From Rhizobiales bacterium 32-66-11 (GTDB taxonomy: Bacteria > Pseudomonadota > Alphaproteobacteria > Rhizobiales > Xanthobacteraceae), in contig NCEH01000072.1 of the NCBI GenBank assembly GCA_002304505.1, positions 1-39,698 on the forward strand: a stretch of DNA of 39,698 bases. Direction: 5' to 3'. How positions within the stretch are numbered: the stretch's first letter is position 1; each line of letters begins with the position of its first letter. Positions 7,972 to 18,801 of this stretch are shown piece after piece. Both the position numbers and the translations under genes were made by a program. Under the pieces are notes generated by a model that saw only the letters and a list, made by a program, of their open reading frames with translations, was not told the DNA's origin and did no database searches.

Positions 7972-8344
7972 ATTTGAGATAAGCGAAGCGCAGATCGTTG
8001 GCCGGCGTCCCCTCCAGCGGCCCGCCCTCCTCCGCACCGGGCTGCCATTGCACCACCTCTTCGATCTTCCGCGCCAAGGCGAAGTCGCGTTCGGTGATGC
8101 CCTTGGCGTCATGGGACATGAGGCGCACCTCGACCCAGGCATAGGAGGCGGTGATATCGGGATGGTGCCAGGCGGCTTCCGCGAGATGGCCGACCGTGTT
8201 GATCACCATCAGCGTGCCCTTCCAGCTGTTGGTACGGTAGGTGCGGCGGATCCAGCCGTCTTCCAGCCGCCAGTGGGGCAGATCGGACGCGAGACGGGTG
8301 ATGATGTCTTCGGACGAATAGGTCTTCTTGCGGTCGACAGGCAT
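7964..8344 (-). CDS. Pterin-4a-carbinolamine dehydratase family protein (PCD/DCoH-like)
   Basis: A 126-residue protein of the 4a-hydroxytetrahydrobiopterin dehydratase family. It has the family signature around HLAEAAWHHPDITASYAWVE (His60, His61), His78 in LMSHDAKG and Asp87 in GITERDFALA. It is somewhat longer than the usual 95-110 residues because of an acidic C-terminal tail (QPGAEEGGPLEG...). The classical reaction dehydrates 4a-hydroxy-tetrahydropterins. As the first gene of an fhc operon it more likely acts on, or in making, a methanopterin-type pterin; that is inference from context. ATG at 8344 is preceded by GGAGG. Its 3' end overlaps fhcB. Confidence 0.88.
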   Translation of the reverse strand: MPVDRKKTYSSEDIITRLASDLPHWRLEDGWIRRTYRTNSWKGTLMVINTVGHLAEAAWHHPDITASYAWVEVRLMSHDAKGITERDFALARKIEEVVQWQPGAEEGGPLEGTPANDLRFAYLKYD

Positions 8345-8465
8345 GTCGCGCGCCTCCTTCAGCGGGGGATCCCGATCAAGACGCTGCGGCGGTTACCCGC
8401 TTGTCGTTGCAGTGCTCCGGATGTCCGGGCCATGCGTCCGTTCTTGGGAATAGAGCTAACATCAT

Positions 8466-8491
8466 CCGGGACAGGCGCAAACCCGTCCCGG
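8466..8491 (-). terminator. Hairpin just downstream of folD
   Basis: Inverted arms CCGGGAC (8466-8472) and GTCCCGG (8485-8491) lie right after the folD stop, in the 154-bp gap before the pcd-fhc operon. No U-run follows on the minus strand, so it may be a weak or Rho-assisted terminator, or part of the operon's leader. Confidence 0.35.
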
Positions 8492-8498
8492 GTCACTT

Positions 8499-9371
8499 TC
8501 ACAGCCCGTGCTGCCGCTTGGCAGCCGTCAGGGTGTTTTGGAGCAGGCAGGCGATGGTCATCGGGCCGACGCCGCCGGGCACTGGCGTAATGAGCCCGGC
8601 GATGCCCTGCGCCTCCTGAAAGGCCACATCGCCCACGAGGCGGGTCTTGCCGTCGCCCTTGGGCACGCGGTTGATGCCCACGTCGATCACGGTGGCGCCG
8701 GGCTTGATCCAATCGCCGCGCACCATTTCCGGCCGGCCGACGGCGGCCACCAGAATGTCGGCGGTGCGGCATTCGCCCGGCAGGTCGCGGGTGCGCGAAT
8801 GGGCGATGGTGACGGTGCAATCCTCGCGCAGCAGCAATTGCGCGGCCGGCTTGCCGACGATGTTGGAGCGCCCCACCACGACCGCCTTGAGGCCCGAAAG
8901 ATTGCCCAGATGATGCTTCAGCAGCATCACGCAGCCGAGCGGCGTGCACGGCACCAGCGCGTCAAGGCCCACGGCGAGACGGCCGGCATTGACCACGTGG
9001 AAGCCGTCCACATCCTTGGCCGGATCGATGGTGGAGAGCACCTTGTTGGTGTCGATATGGGCCGGCAGCGGCAATTGCACGAGAATGCCGTGGACCGCCG
9101 GATCCGCATTGAGCTTGGCCACCAGCGCCAGCAAGTCCGCTTCTGAGGTCTCGACCGGCAGCTTGAATTCGAACGAGGCCATGCCGGCTTCGGCGGTCTG
9201 GGCGGCCTTGTTGCGCACATAGACCTGGCTTGCGGGGTCCTCCCCCACCAGCACCACCGCAAGGCCGGGCTTCACGCCGGCGCGCGCTGCGAGATCCGCG
9301 ACCTCGACTGCAATGCGGGCCCGCAGATCGGCCGCGAAGGCCTTCCCATCTATAAGCTTGGTTTCGATCAC
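8499..9371 (-). CDS. folD: Bifunctional methylene-H4F dehydrogenase / methenyl-H4F cyclohydrolase
   Basis: A 290-residue cytosolic enzyme interconverting 5,10-methylene-, methenyl- and 10-formyl-tetrahydrofolate with NADP+. Visible signatures are the catalytic block SQVYVRNK (Tyr51, Lys55 from the chosen start), [26 protein letters not shown], the dinucleotide-binding [17 protein letters not shown] and the C-terminal [11 protein letters not shown] chose GTG at 9371 ([12 protein letters not shown]) because GGGGGAC precedes it by about six bases; an in-frame TTG at 9392 would add seven residues. It sits between the gatCA-chorismate mutase genes and the fhc operon on the same strand, joining the folate and methanopterin C1 branches. 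Confidence 0.97.
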   Translation of the reverse strand: MIETKLIDGKAFAADLRARIAVEVADLAARAGVKPGLAVVLVGEDPASQVYVRNKAAQTAEAGMASFEFKLPVETSEADLLALVAKLNADPAVHGILVQLPLPAHIDTNKVLSTIDPAKDVDGFHVVNAGRLAVGLDALVPCTPLGCVMLLKHHLGNLSGLKAVVVGRSNIVGKPAAQLLLREDCTVTIAHSRTRDLPGECRTADILVAAVGRPEMVRGDWIKPGATVIDVGINRVPKGDGKTRLVGDVAFQEAQGIAGLITPVPGGVGPMTIACLLQNTLTAAKRQHGL

Positions 9372-9477
9372 AATCGTCCCCCGCGAACGCAAACTGACAC
9401 GCTGCGCGCCTTGTCGGCAGATGTCGCGCGACGTTCAAGACAAATCGGTCCAGCCCCCGCGTGGAGCCGCCATTCCT

Positions 9478-9514
9478 GTCTTAAAGGGATAAAAAGTTTC
9501 GTAAAGAGAAAATT
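9478..9514 (-). promoter_or_regulatory. AT-rich stretch between chorismate mutase and folD
   Basis: A short AT-rich island in a very GC-rich region, directly downstream of the chorismate mutase stop. Read on the minus strand it contains TTTACG followed 16 bases later by TAAGAC, a poor but possible -35/-10 pair for folD, whose start lies about 110 bases downstream. The run of Ts could also help end transcription from gatCA. Low confidence. Confidence 0.25.
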
Positions 9515-9844
9515 TTATTCGTCAGAGCTTCGCGCTTCGCCGAGATGCTTGTCTTCATAGGCGATGGTCCATTCGATGAGGTCGCGCCAAACGCGCTCGG
9601 TCAGGTCCGGGGGCAGGCCAGCGGCGGCGGCGCGCAGGCCCACGCGTTCCACCACCTCTTCCACCCGATCGGGAAGCAGAGCAGGAATGCCTTCCCGCTC
9701 CTTCACGATCACGACGTTTTTGACCACGGCGAGCCGCTGCACCAGCAGATCCACGATCTGATCGTCGATGGCATCAATGGCGTCGCGCGCGTCCGCAAGG
9801 GCGAGAGGAATGCCCTCCCGCTGCGGCCGCGCGCCGGCGCTCAC
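9515..9844 (-). CDS. Chorismate mutase (AroQ class)
   Basis: A 109-residue all-helical chorismate mutase, converting chorismate to prephenate for Phe/Tyr synthesis. The AroQ pattern is clear: [34 protein letters not shown] with the first helix Arg and Asp-x-x-Ile/Leu register, then a middle helix [14 protein letters not shown] and the terminal helix [21 protein letters not shown] at 9844 overlaps the gatA stop as GTGA, so I chose it; an upstream in-frame GTG at 9856 is the alternative and would overlap gatA by 16 bases. The tight coupling to gatA links an aromatic amino acid enzyme to tRNA amidation, which looks like operon economy and not a shared pathway. Confidence 0.88.
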   Translation of the reverse strand: MSAGARPQREGIPLALADARDAIDAIDDQIVDLLVQRLAVVKNVVIVKEREGIPALLPDRVEEVVERVGLRAAAAGLPPDLTERVWRDLIEWTIAYEDKHLGEARSSDE

Positions 9845-11325
9845 TTGGCCCACCACAGGTCTTCCACCGGGAAGCGGCCGGCGGCATCCTCGATCACCTG
9901 GGCGAGGGAAAACAGCGTCTCCTCCTCGAACGGGCGGCCGATCATCTGCAAGCCCAGCGGCAGGCCGTCCGCCGAGAAGCCGGCGGGCACCGAAATGCCG
10001 GGCAGGCCAGCGAGATTCACCGTCACCGTGAACACGTCGTTGAGATACATCTCGACCGGATCGGCCTTGCTCTTCTCGCCGATGCCGAAGGCGGGCGAAG
10101 GCGTGGTCGGCGTCAGCACGGCATCGACGCCCTGCGCGAACACGTCGTCGAAGTCGCGCTTGATGAGGCTGCGCACCTTCTGCGCCCGCAGATAATAGGC
10201 ATCGTAATAGCCGGCCGAGAGCACATAGGTCCCGATCATGATGCGGCGACGCACCTCCGGGCCGAAGCCGGCGGCACGGGTGCGCTCGTACATCTCCGCG
10301 ACATCGCGGCCCGGAACCCGCAGGCCGTAGCGCACGCCGTCATAACGCGCGAGATTCGAGGACGCTTCCGCGGGCGCGACGATATAATAGGCCGGCAGGG
10401 CGTATTGCGTATGGGGGAGCGAGATGTCCACCACCTCCGCGCCCGCATCGCGCAGCATCTCCGCGCCCTGTTCCCACAATTCGACGATCTCCGGCGACAT
10501 GCCCTCCACGCGATATTCGCGCGGAATGCCGATGCGCTTGCCCTTCACCGAGGCGCCCACCGCATCTTCATAATTGGGCACGCGCAGATCTACACTGGTG
10601 GAATCCTTCGGGTCGTGCCCGGCCATGGAGCGCAGCAGAAGGGCCGCGTCGTTCACCGAACGCGCGAACGGACCGGCCTGATCCAGGGACGAGGCATAAG
10701 CGACGATGCCCCAGCGCGAGCAGCGCCCGTAGGTCGGCTTCATGCCGACAGTGCCGGTGAAAGCGGCAGGCTGGCGAATGGAGCCGCCGGTGTCGGTACC
10801 GGTGGCACCGGCGCACAGGAACGCCGCCACCGCCGCCGCCGAGCCGCCGGAGGAACCGCCGGGCACGAGCGGGGTGGTGTCCCCCTCGCGCCGCCAGGGC
10901 GAAACCACGGGGCCGAAGGCCGAGGTCTCGTTCGACGAGCCCATGGCGAACTCGTCATTGTTCAGCTTGCCCAGCATTACCGCCCCGTCGCGCCAAAGCT
11001 GCGCGGTGACAGTGGATTCATAGGGCGGCACGAAATTTTCGAGAATCTTCGATCCGGCGGTGGTCGCGACGCCGTCGGTGCAGAACATGTCCTTGACGCC
11101 GATTGGCATGCCTTCGAGCGGACCGCCTTCGGAATTGGAGATTCGCGCATCGCTGGCCGCGGCCATGGCGAGCGCCTTCTCGGCCGTCTCTTCCAGATAG
11201 GCATTGAGGCCGCGGGCCTGCGCCATGGCGTCGAGATAGGACTGGGTCAGTTCGACCGCCGTGAATTCCCGCAGCGCCAGCTTTTCACGCGCCTGGGTGA
11301 GGGTGAGCTGATTGAGCGCGGTCAT
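9841..11325 (-). CDS. gatA: Asp-tRNA(Asn)/Glu-tRNA(Gln) amidotransferase subunit A
   Basis: A 494-residue amidase-signature enzyme that releases ammonia from glutamine for GatCAB. The Ser-cisSer-Lys triad is intact: Lys78 in PIGVKDMF, the Ser in [10 protein letters not shown] (158-159) and the nucleophile Ser182 in [12 protein letters not shown]. Length and collinearity are normal, ending EDLWWAK. It starts in an ATGA overlap with the gatC stop (11322-11325) and its own stop overlaps the chorismate mutase start. gatC and gatA are thus coupled, but gatB is separated by about 9 kb. Confidence 0.98.
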   Translation of the reverse strand: MTALNQLTLTQAREKLALREFTAVELTQSYLDAMAQARGLNAYLEETAEKALAMAAASDARISNSEGGPLEGMPIGVKDMFCTDGVATTAGSKILENFVPPYESTVTAQLWRDGAVMLGKLNNDEFAMGSSNETSAFGPVVSPWRREGDTTPLVPGGSSGGSAAAVAAFLCAGATGTDTGGSIRQPAAFTGTVGMKPTYGRCSRWGIVAYASSLDQAGPFARSVNDAALLLRSMAGHDPKDSTSVDLRVPNYEDAVGASVKGKRIGIPREYRVEGMSPEIVELWEQGAEMLRDAGAEVVDISLPHTQYALPAYYIVAPAEASSNLARYDGVRYGLRVPGRDVAEMYERTRAAGFGPEVRRRIMIGTYVLSAGYYDAYYLRAQKVRSLIKRDFDDVFAQGVDAVLTPTTPSPAFGIGEKSKADPVEMYLNDVFTVTVNLAGLPGISVPAGFSADGLPLGLQMIGRPFEEETLFSLAQVIEDAAGRFPVEDLWWAK

Positions 11326-11609
11326 TCCACCACCTTCGGCACGGTAAAGAAGCCGCCCTCGGCATCGGGCGCGTTCGCGAGGATTTTTTCGGGATAATGG
11401 CCGTCGGTCACCACATCCTCCCGCAGCGGCAGGCTAAGCGGAATGACGCCGCTCATGGGTTCGACGCCGGACACGTCAAGTGCTGACAATTGCTCGACAA
11501 AGGCGAGGATGGCGTTCAATTCCTCCTGAAGGGGCGCAAGTTCTTCCTCGCGCACCGAGATGCGCGCCAGATGCGCAACCCTTCGGACGGTCGCCTGATC
11601 GACGGACAT
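11322..11609 (-). CDS. gatC: Asp-tRNA(Asn)/Glu-tRNA(Gln) amidotransferase subunit C
   Basis: A 95-residue belt subunit that wraps around GatA and stabilises the GatCAB complex. The sequence [19 protein letters not shown], then [18 protein letters not shown] and the C-terminal [20 protein letters not shown] is typical. ATG at 11609 has GGGAG about six bases upstream; a longer in-frame extension to 11771 is non-homologous and crosses a palindrome, so I rejected it. It is the first gene of the gatC-gatA-chorismate mutase unit. Confidence 0.97.
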   Translation of the reverse strand: MSVDQATVRRVAHLARISVREEELAPLQEELNAILAFVEQLSALDVSGVEPMSGVIPLSLPLREDVVTDGHYPEKILANAPDAEGGFFTVPKVVE

Positions 11610-11659
11610 GGACAGCTCCCAGCACGCACCGGCCCGCTTTGCGCAGGCGGCGCCAACAG

Positions 11660-11687
11660 ATGGTTCAACCGCAAGCGGTTGAACCAT
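11660..11687. promoter_or_regulatory. Perfect 28-bp palindrome upstream of gatC
   Basis: Two 13-base arms, ATGGTTCAACCGC (11660-11672) and GCGGTTGAACCAT (11675-11687), are separated by AA and match perfectly. It lies 51 bases upstream of the gatC start and 160 bases downstream of the argC stop. The symmetry suits a dimeric repressor site or a strong RNA hairpin in the gatC leader. There is no U-run beside it, so a plain intrinsic terminator for argC is less likely. Confidence 0.6.
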
Positions 11688-11850
11688 GTTCCGAACGCGA
11701 GCGCTGCAATTTTCCGCACGCCGCCCGCGCCCCTCCCCGCCGCTATAGCAAGCCGGGGAATTGCGAGGCAATGGCGCTCGGCGCGAAAGCGCGGGCCGCA
11801 GGCAGCAGCAGCCCGCGCGCCGTCACCGCGTCGCGGTCACGGCAGGTCGG

Positions 11851-12906
<1,056 letters not shown>

Positions 12907-13136
12907 GTCCTTCTCCCGCCCGTAAGGGCCGTGCGACGTTGGCCGGACTCGTCCGCGCGCGGAACGCTGCGCGGGCGTGTTCGGTCGGGGGTCTGTACAC
13001 CGATCCCATATCAGGCGAAAGACAGGGATAAGTAACCAGTCCCGCGCTGCGCGCGTTTCCGGTATGTTCCCTTTCGTCCCCTCGCCCTGGCATGATGGCC
13101 GGCGGCGATTCGCCCTGAAGCGACTTAAAGAGCCTC

Positions 13137-15173
13137 ATGTCCGATAACGACGATCTGTTTGCCGCGCCCGCCCCCGCCCGCAAGGCCGCAAGCCCGCGCG
13201 CCAAGGCGCCCGCCGCCGTGCCTGAGATGGCGGGCGATTATACCGCCGCCCATATCGAGGTGCTGGAAGGGCTGGAGCCGGTGCGCCGCCGCCCCGGCAT
13301 GTATATCGGCGGCACAGATATCAAAGCGCTGCATCATCTGTTCGCCGAGGTGATCGACAATTCCATGGACGAGGCGGTGGCGGGCCACGCCACCTTCATC
13401 GAAGTGCATCTCGCCGCCGACAGCACGCTGACCGTGACCGACAACGGGCGCGGCATTCCGGTGGAGGCGCATCCCAAGTTTCCCGGCAAGTCCACCGTCG
13501 AAGTCATCATGACCACCCTGCACGCGGGCGGGAAGTTCGACAGCAAGGTCTATGAGACCTCGGGCGGCCTGCACGGCGTCGGCGTCTCGGTGGTGAACGC
13601 TCTGTCCGACCATCTGGAAATCGAGGTGGCGCGCAACCAGACCCTGTATCGCCAGACCTATTCCAAGGGCGCCCCCCTCGGGCCGCTCGCCGAGGTCGGC
13701 CGCATCACCAACCGGCGCGGCACCAAGGTGCGCTTCCATCCCGACCCGGAAATCTTCGGCGCCGGCGCTCATTTCGATCCCGCGCGCGTGTTCCGCATGG
13801 CGCGCTCGAAGGCCTATCTGTTCGGCGGCGTGGAAATCCGCTGGTCGTGCGATGCCGCGCTTCTGGCGGGCACCACCGGCGTGCCGGAAAAGATGACCTT
13901 CCGCTTCCCCGGCGGCCTCAAGGATTATCTGGCCGGCGATCTGGAAGGCCAGACGCTGGTGCATGGCGAGATTTTCGCCGGCCGCATCCAGAAGCAGGGC
14001 GGCCATGGCTCGGTGGAATGGGCAGTGGCCTGGGTCGCAGATGGCGACGGCGGCATCTCCTCTTATTGCAACACCATCCCCACCCATGACGGCGGCACCC
14101 ACGAGAACGGCCTTCGCCTGGTGCTGCTGAAGGGCCTGCGCGATTATGCCGAGCGCATCGGCCAGGCGAAGCGCGGCGCGATCCTGATCGGCGACGACGT
14201 CACCGCCGGCTGCGCGGCCATGCTCTCCGTGTTCGTGCGCGAGCCGGAATTCCAGGGCCAGACCAAGGATCGCCTCGCCACGGCGGAAGCTTCGCGCATC
14301 GTCGAGCAGGCGTTGCGCGATCCGCTCGACCATTGGCTGGCGGCCAATCCGGTGCAGGCGAACCGGCTTTTGGACCATGTGGTGGAGCGCGCGGAAGAGC
14401 GCCTGCGCCGCAAGCAGGAGAAGGAAGTCTCCCGCAAGACCGCCGTGCGCAAGCTGCGCCTGCCGGGCAAGCTCGCGGACTGTTCCAATACCGAGGCGGC
14501 AGGGTCTGAAATCTTCATCGTCGAGGGCGATTCGGCGGGCGGCTCCGCCAAGCAGGCGCGCGACCGCAAGACCCAGGCGGTGCTACCGCTGCGTGGCAAG
14601 ATCCTCAATGTCGCCAGCGCCGGGCGCGACAAGCTCGCCCAGAACCAGCAATTGTCCGATCTGCTCCAGGCGCTCGGCTGCGGAACGCTCGCCCAATATC
14701 GCGAAACGGACCTGCGCTACGAAAAAGTGGTCATCATGACCGACGCCGACGTGGATGGGGCGCACATCGCCTCCCTTCTCGTCACCTTCTTCTATCGGCA
14801 GATCCCGAAGCTGATCGAGGAGGGCCATCTGTTCCTGGCCGTGCCCCCGCTCTACCGCATCACACAGGGCGCAAAGACCCTCTATGCCCGCGACGACGCC
14901 CATAAGGACCTGCTGCTGAAGAAGGAATTCTCCGGCCGCGGCAAGGTGGATATCGGCCGCTTCAAGGGGCTCGGCGAGATGATGCCGGCGCAGCTGAAGG
15001 AAACCACCATGAACCCGCGCACGCGCACCATGCTGCGTGTGACCATCGAGACGGCGGCGCAGGCCGATACGGCGGACCTCGTGGAGCGCCTCATGGGCAA
15101 CAAGCCGGAAGCGCGCTTCGCCTTCATCTCCGAGCGCGCCGCGTTCGCCGGCGAGGATCTGCTGGATATTTAA
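13137..15173 (+). CDS. parE: DNA topoisomerase IV subunit B
   Basis: A 678-residue ATPase subunit of topoisomerase IV, the decatenase for daughter chromosomes. After an Ala/Pro/Lys-rich leader (about 1-35), the GHKL ATPase motifs are EVIDNSMDEA, VTDNGRGIPVE and GGLHGVGVSVVNALS. The TOPRIM domain has IFIVEGDSAGGSAKQARDR, PLRGKILNV and the acidic MTDADVDGAHI. It ends with RFKGLGEMMPAQLKETTMNPRTR. The collinear lack of the long GyrB-type insert and the RKTQAVLPLRGK wording favour ParE over GyrB. It is convergent with the MFS gene, with only 11 bases between stops. Confidence 0.95.
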   Translation: MSDNDDLFAAPAPARKAASPRAKAPAAVPEMAGDYTAAHIEVLEGLEPVRRRPGMYIGGTDIKALHHLFAEVIDNSMDEAVAGHATFIEVHLAADSTLTVTDNGRGIPVEAHPKFPGKSTVEVIMTTLHAGGKFDSKVYETSGGLHGVGVSVVNALSDHLEIEVARNQTLYRQTYSKGAPLGPLAEVGRITNRRGTKVRFHPDPEIFGAGAHFDPARVFRMARSKAYLFGGVEIRWSCDAALLAGTTGVPEKMTFRFPGGLKDYLAGDLEGQTLVHGEIFAGRIQKQGGHGSVEWAVAWVADGDGGISSYCNTIPTHDGGTHENGLRLVLLKGLRDYAERIGQAKRGAILIGDDVTAGCAAMLSVFVREPEFQGQTKDRLATAEASRIVEQALRDPLDHWLAANPVQANRLLDHVVERAEERLRRKQEKEVSRKTAVRKLRLPGKLADCSNTEAAGSEIFIVEGDSAGGSAKQARDRKTQAVLPLRGKILNVASAGRDKLAQNQQLSDLLQALGCGTLAQYRETDLRYEKVVIMTDADVDGAHIASLLVTFFYRQIPKLIEEGHLFLAVPPLYRITQGAKTLYARDDAHKDLLLKKEFSGRGKVDIGRFKGLGEMMPAQLKETTMNPRTRTMLRVTIETAAQADTADLVERLMGNKPEARFAFISERAAFAGEDLLDI

Positions 15174-15184
15174 AACGCGCGCCC

Positions 15185-16435
15185 TCAGGCGGAGGGGTCG
15201 ACAGGCTCCGGCTCCACCGGCTTAAGGCGGCGCGGCAGGCGCGAGGCGGGGAAGGCCAGCGCGATCAGGCCAACGCCCGCGCCGGCGAACAATTCCACCG
15301 GCCCGATGAGGCCGATGAGCTGCGCCGCCAGCAGCGCGCCCAGCGCTTGGCCGGAAAAGAAGAAGGTTGCGTAGAGTGCGACCGCCGAGCCGCGCGCGGC
15401 CGGCACCAGCTCGGTGGCCATGATCTGCAAGGTGTTGTGGATCATGTAGAAGCCGAAGCCGAGCACGCCGAACAAAGCGAGCATCAGGCCGAGCGCGGGC
15501 ACCAGCGCGATCGCGATCAGGCACACCCCCGCCACCGTGGCGCCGAGCCCGGCCATGCCGGACAGGCCGAGCCGACGCACCAGAACCGCCACCAGGAAGG
15601 TGTAGATTACGCCGCCCAGGCCGAACATGCCGAGCGCGAACCCCGCTTCAACGGCATCGCCCAGCGCGCGCCCGACCATATGGGCGGCGACGAACGGGAA
15701 CACCCCGAAGATCAACGCCCCCTCGATGGCGGCGACCAGGAACAGGCGGATCGAGAGCGGATTGCCGAATACCACGCGATAGCGCGCCAGCGCCCCGCGC
15801 AAAGACGGTCGCTGCGGGATCGCGGTCTCGGTAAGAAAGAACATCGCGCCGACCGCCGCGGTGCCCGCCACCGCCGCCGTACACCAGAACACGGCGCGCC
15901 ATCCGATCAGGGTCGAGATCATGCCCGAGGCCATGGCGCCGCCAAGCTGGCCAAGCACGATGGCCATAAGCAGACGGCCGAGCGCCTGGGGGCGCTGCTG
16001 CATGGTCACGCGATCCCCCACGGTCGCCAGCGCCACGGGTATCACCCCGCCGGCCCATCCGCCGGAAAAGATGCGTCCCGCCATCAAGGCGTCATGGCTT
16101 GGCGCCAGCGCACATCCGATCAGCCCGAGGCAGAGCATGGAGAGCGTCACCCGGATCAGCCGCACCTTGCCCACGGCATCGCCGATGGGGCCGAACACCA
16201 ATTGCATGGCCGCGTACGGCAGCGAAAAGGCACTGGCGAGCAGGGCCGCGCGTTGCAGCGTGACGGCGAGGTCCGCGGCCAGCAGATTCAGCATGGGGTC
16301 CACCGCGCGCATCGAGAACGCGCTGGCGAACCCGGCCAGACCGAGAACCAGGAGAAAGGGCATGTCGGCGCTGCCGGACGGAGGCGGGACGCCGACCGGA
16401 AACAGGCGGGCGCGGGCGGCTTCCTTGGCGTTCAT
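15185..16435 (-). CDS. Major facilitator superfamily transporter
   Basis: A 416-residue integral inner-membrane protein with about twelve hydrophobic segments in two halves. The loop 2-3 motif reads FGPIGDAVGKVRLI, a variant of the MFS GxxxDxxGrR/K signature. A central basic loop after TETAIPQRPSLRGALARYR separates the halves. It is probably a drug or small-molecule exporter of the DHA1 type, but the substrate cannot be told. ATG at 16435 (MNAKEAARARLFP) is preferred; the first helix could also begin from Met at 16366, and an upstream in-frame start at 16513 seems too long. It is divergent from the helicase gene. Confidence 0.82.
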   Translation of the reverse strand: MNAKEAARARLFPVGVPPPSGSADMPFLLVLGLAGFASAFSMRAVDPMLNLLAADLAVTLQRAALLASAFSLPYAAMQLVFGPIGDAVGKVRLIRVTLSMLCLGLIGCALAPSHDALMAGRIFSGGWAGGVIPVALATVGDRVTMQQRPQALGRLLMAIVLGQLGGAMASGMISTLIGWRAVFWCTAAVAGTAAVGAMFFLTETAIPQRPSLRGALARYRVVFGNPLSIRLFLVAAIEGALIFGVFPFVAAHMVGRALGDAVEAGFALGMFGLGGVIYTFLVAVLVRRLGLSGMAGLGATVAGVCLIAIALVPALGLMLALFGVLGFGFYMIHNTLQIMATELVPAARGSAVALYATFFFSGQALGALLAAQLIGLIGPVELFAGAGVGLIALAFPASRLPRRLKPVEPEPVDPSA

Positions 16436-16503
16436 TCCGCAAGGGGTCAAGGGCGCTGCCGCATGGCATTTGCCGGATGCAATTCGCCACGCGCATGGCA
16501 GGT

Positions 16504-16545
16504 TCAATGACAAGCATTGACACAGCGCACAAAATCCTTACTTTA
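16504..16545 (+). promoter_or_regulatory. Candidate helicase promoter with overlapping operator-like dyad
   Basis: TTGACA (16517-16522), a consensus -35, is followed after 17 bases by ACTTTA (16540-16545), a weak -10. It lies about 115 bases upstream of the helicase ATG. A dyad TCAATG-n5-CATTGA (16504-16520) overlaps the -35, so a repressor bound there could control the helicase or the divergent MFS gene. Confidence 0.35.
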
Positions 16546-16658
16546 CAACGTGTCGTCCGATTATTTCGAATCCAAGCGCGCCGAGCGACGACCGCTCGCC
16601 CAGCCCCGTACGGCACGGGGCCTGCGATAAGCGGAGCGCTGCCGCATTAAGCGACGAT

Positions 16659-18248
<1,590 letters not shown>

Positions 18249-18254
18249 CCCCTC

Positions 18255-18282
18255 GGGGCGTGGGCCATATCGGTCCCGCCCC
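18255..18282 (+). terminator. Possible terminator after the helicase gene
   Basis: GGGGC...GGG (from 18256) and CCCGCCCC (18275-18282) can pair as an interrupted GC stem shortly after the helicase stop. No clean U-run follows, so this is weak. The gap to the convergent TfoX-like gene is 127 bp. Confidence 0.3.
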
Positions 18283-18375
18283 AAGACCTACCCCGCCGGA
18301 CCGAGTTTTTGCCGGCTCGGGGGCGACTCTTTTCCCTGCCTTCGGTTTTCCCTGTGTTCAGTGCCCGTTGGCCGT

Positions 18376-18774
18376 TCAGCCGCGCGCCGGCTTCCCATGT
18401 TTTGCGGGAGCCGCCTTGCCGGCGGCAGAGGTGTGGCGCCCAGATGCGGCGGGCTTTGCGCGACGCGCCGCTCTGGCGATGTCCAGGGCGCGGCGGGCGA
18501 GCGCGGCCAGGTCCTCGCCGTCGTCCAAGGCCGCCTCCGGCACTTTCCAATAGGACATGATGGTGCGCCGGCCCTTGGCTTCATAGCTGAAGGGCACCGA
18601 GCCGCGCGCCGCCAGATCCAGGGCGAAGCCGTCATCCACCTTCAGATAGAGTTCGCCGCCCGCCTCCAGCGCGAACATGGTGCCGTCCGCATAGAGCCCG
18701 GCGCCGCCGAACATGCGGCGCACCTCTACCGGGCCGAAGGACGCGAACAGTTCGCGGATGTCGTCTGCGGTCAC
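18376..18774 (-). CDS. TfoX/Sxy N-terminal domain protein
   Basis: A 132-residue protein with a single TfoX N-terminal domain (about 1-95): DDIRELFASFGPVEVRRMFGGAGLYADGTMFALEAGGELYLKVDD and FSYEAKGRRTIMSYWKVPE. The C-terminal domain found in competence regulators of gammaproteobacteria is missing; instead there is a short basic Ala/Lys tail. Such one-domain proteins are common in alphaproteobacteria and their role is not established, so I do not claim competence control. It lies 27 bp downstream of the MscS gene on the same strand. Confidence 0.85.
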   Translation of the reverse strand: MTADDIRELFASFGPVEVRRMFGGAGLYADGTMFALEAGGELYLKVDDGFALDLAARGSVPFSYEAKGRRTIMSYWKVPEAALDDGEDLAALARRALDIARAARRAKPAASGRHTSAAGKAAPAKHGKPARG

Positions 18775-18801
18775 GGCATTCCCGAAGGGCGAGGAGAAAG
18801 T

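Noticed and set aside
8499..9371. folD as evidence that the cluster is purely a methylotrophy island
   Set aside because: folD is a housekeeping gene in most bacteria, so its neighbourhood with fhc is suggestive but not proof of a transferred island.
13125..14378. Minus-strand 417-codon frame opposite parE
   Set aside because: parE is complete and collinear on the plus strand; the antisense translation has no domain signature.
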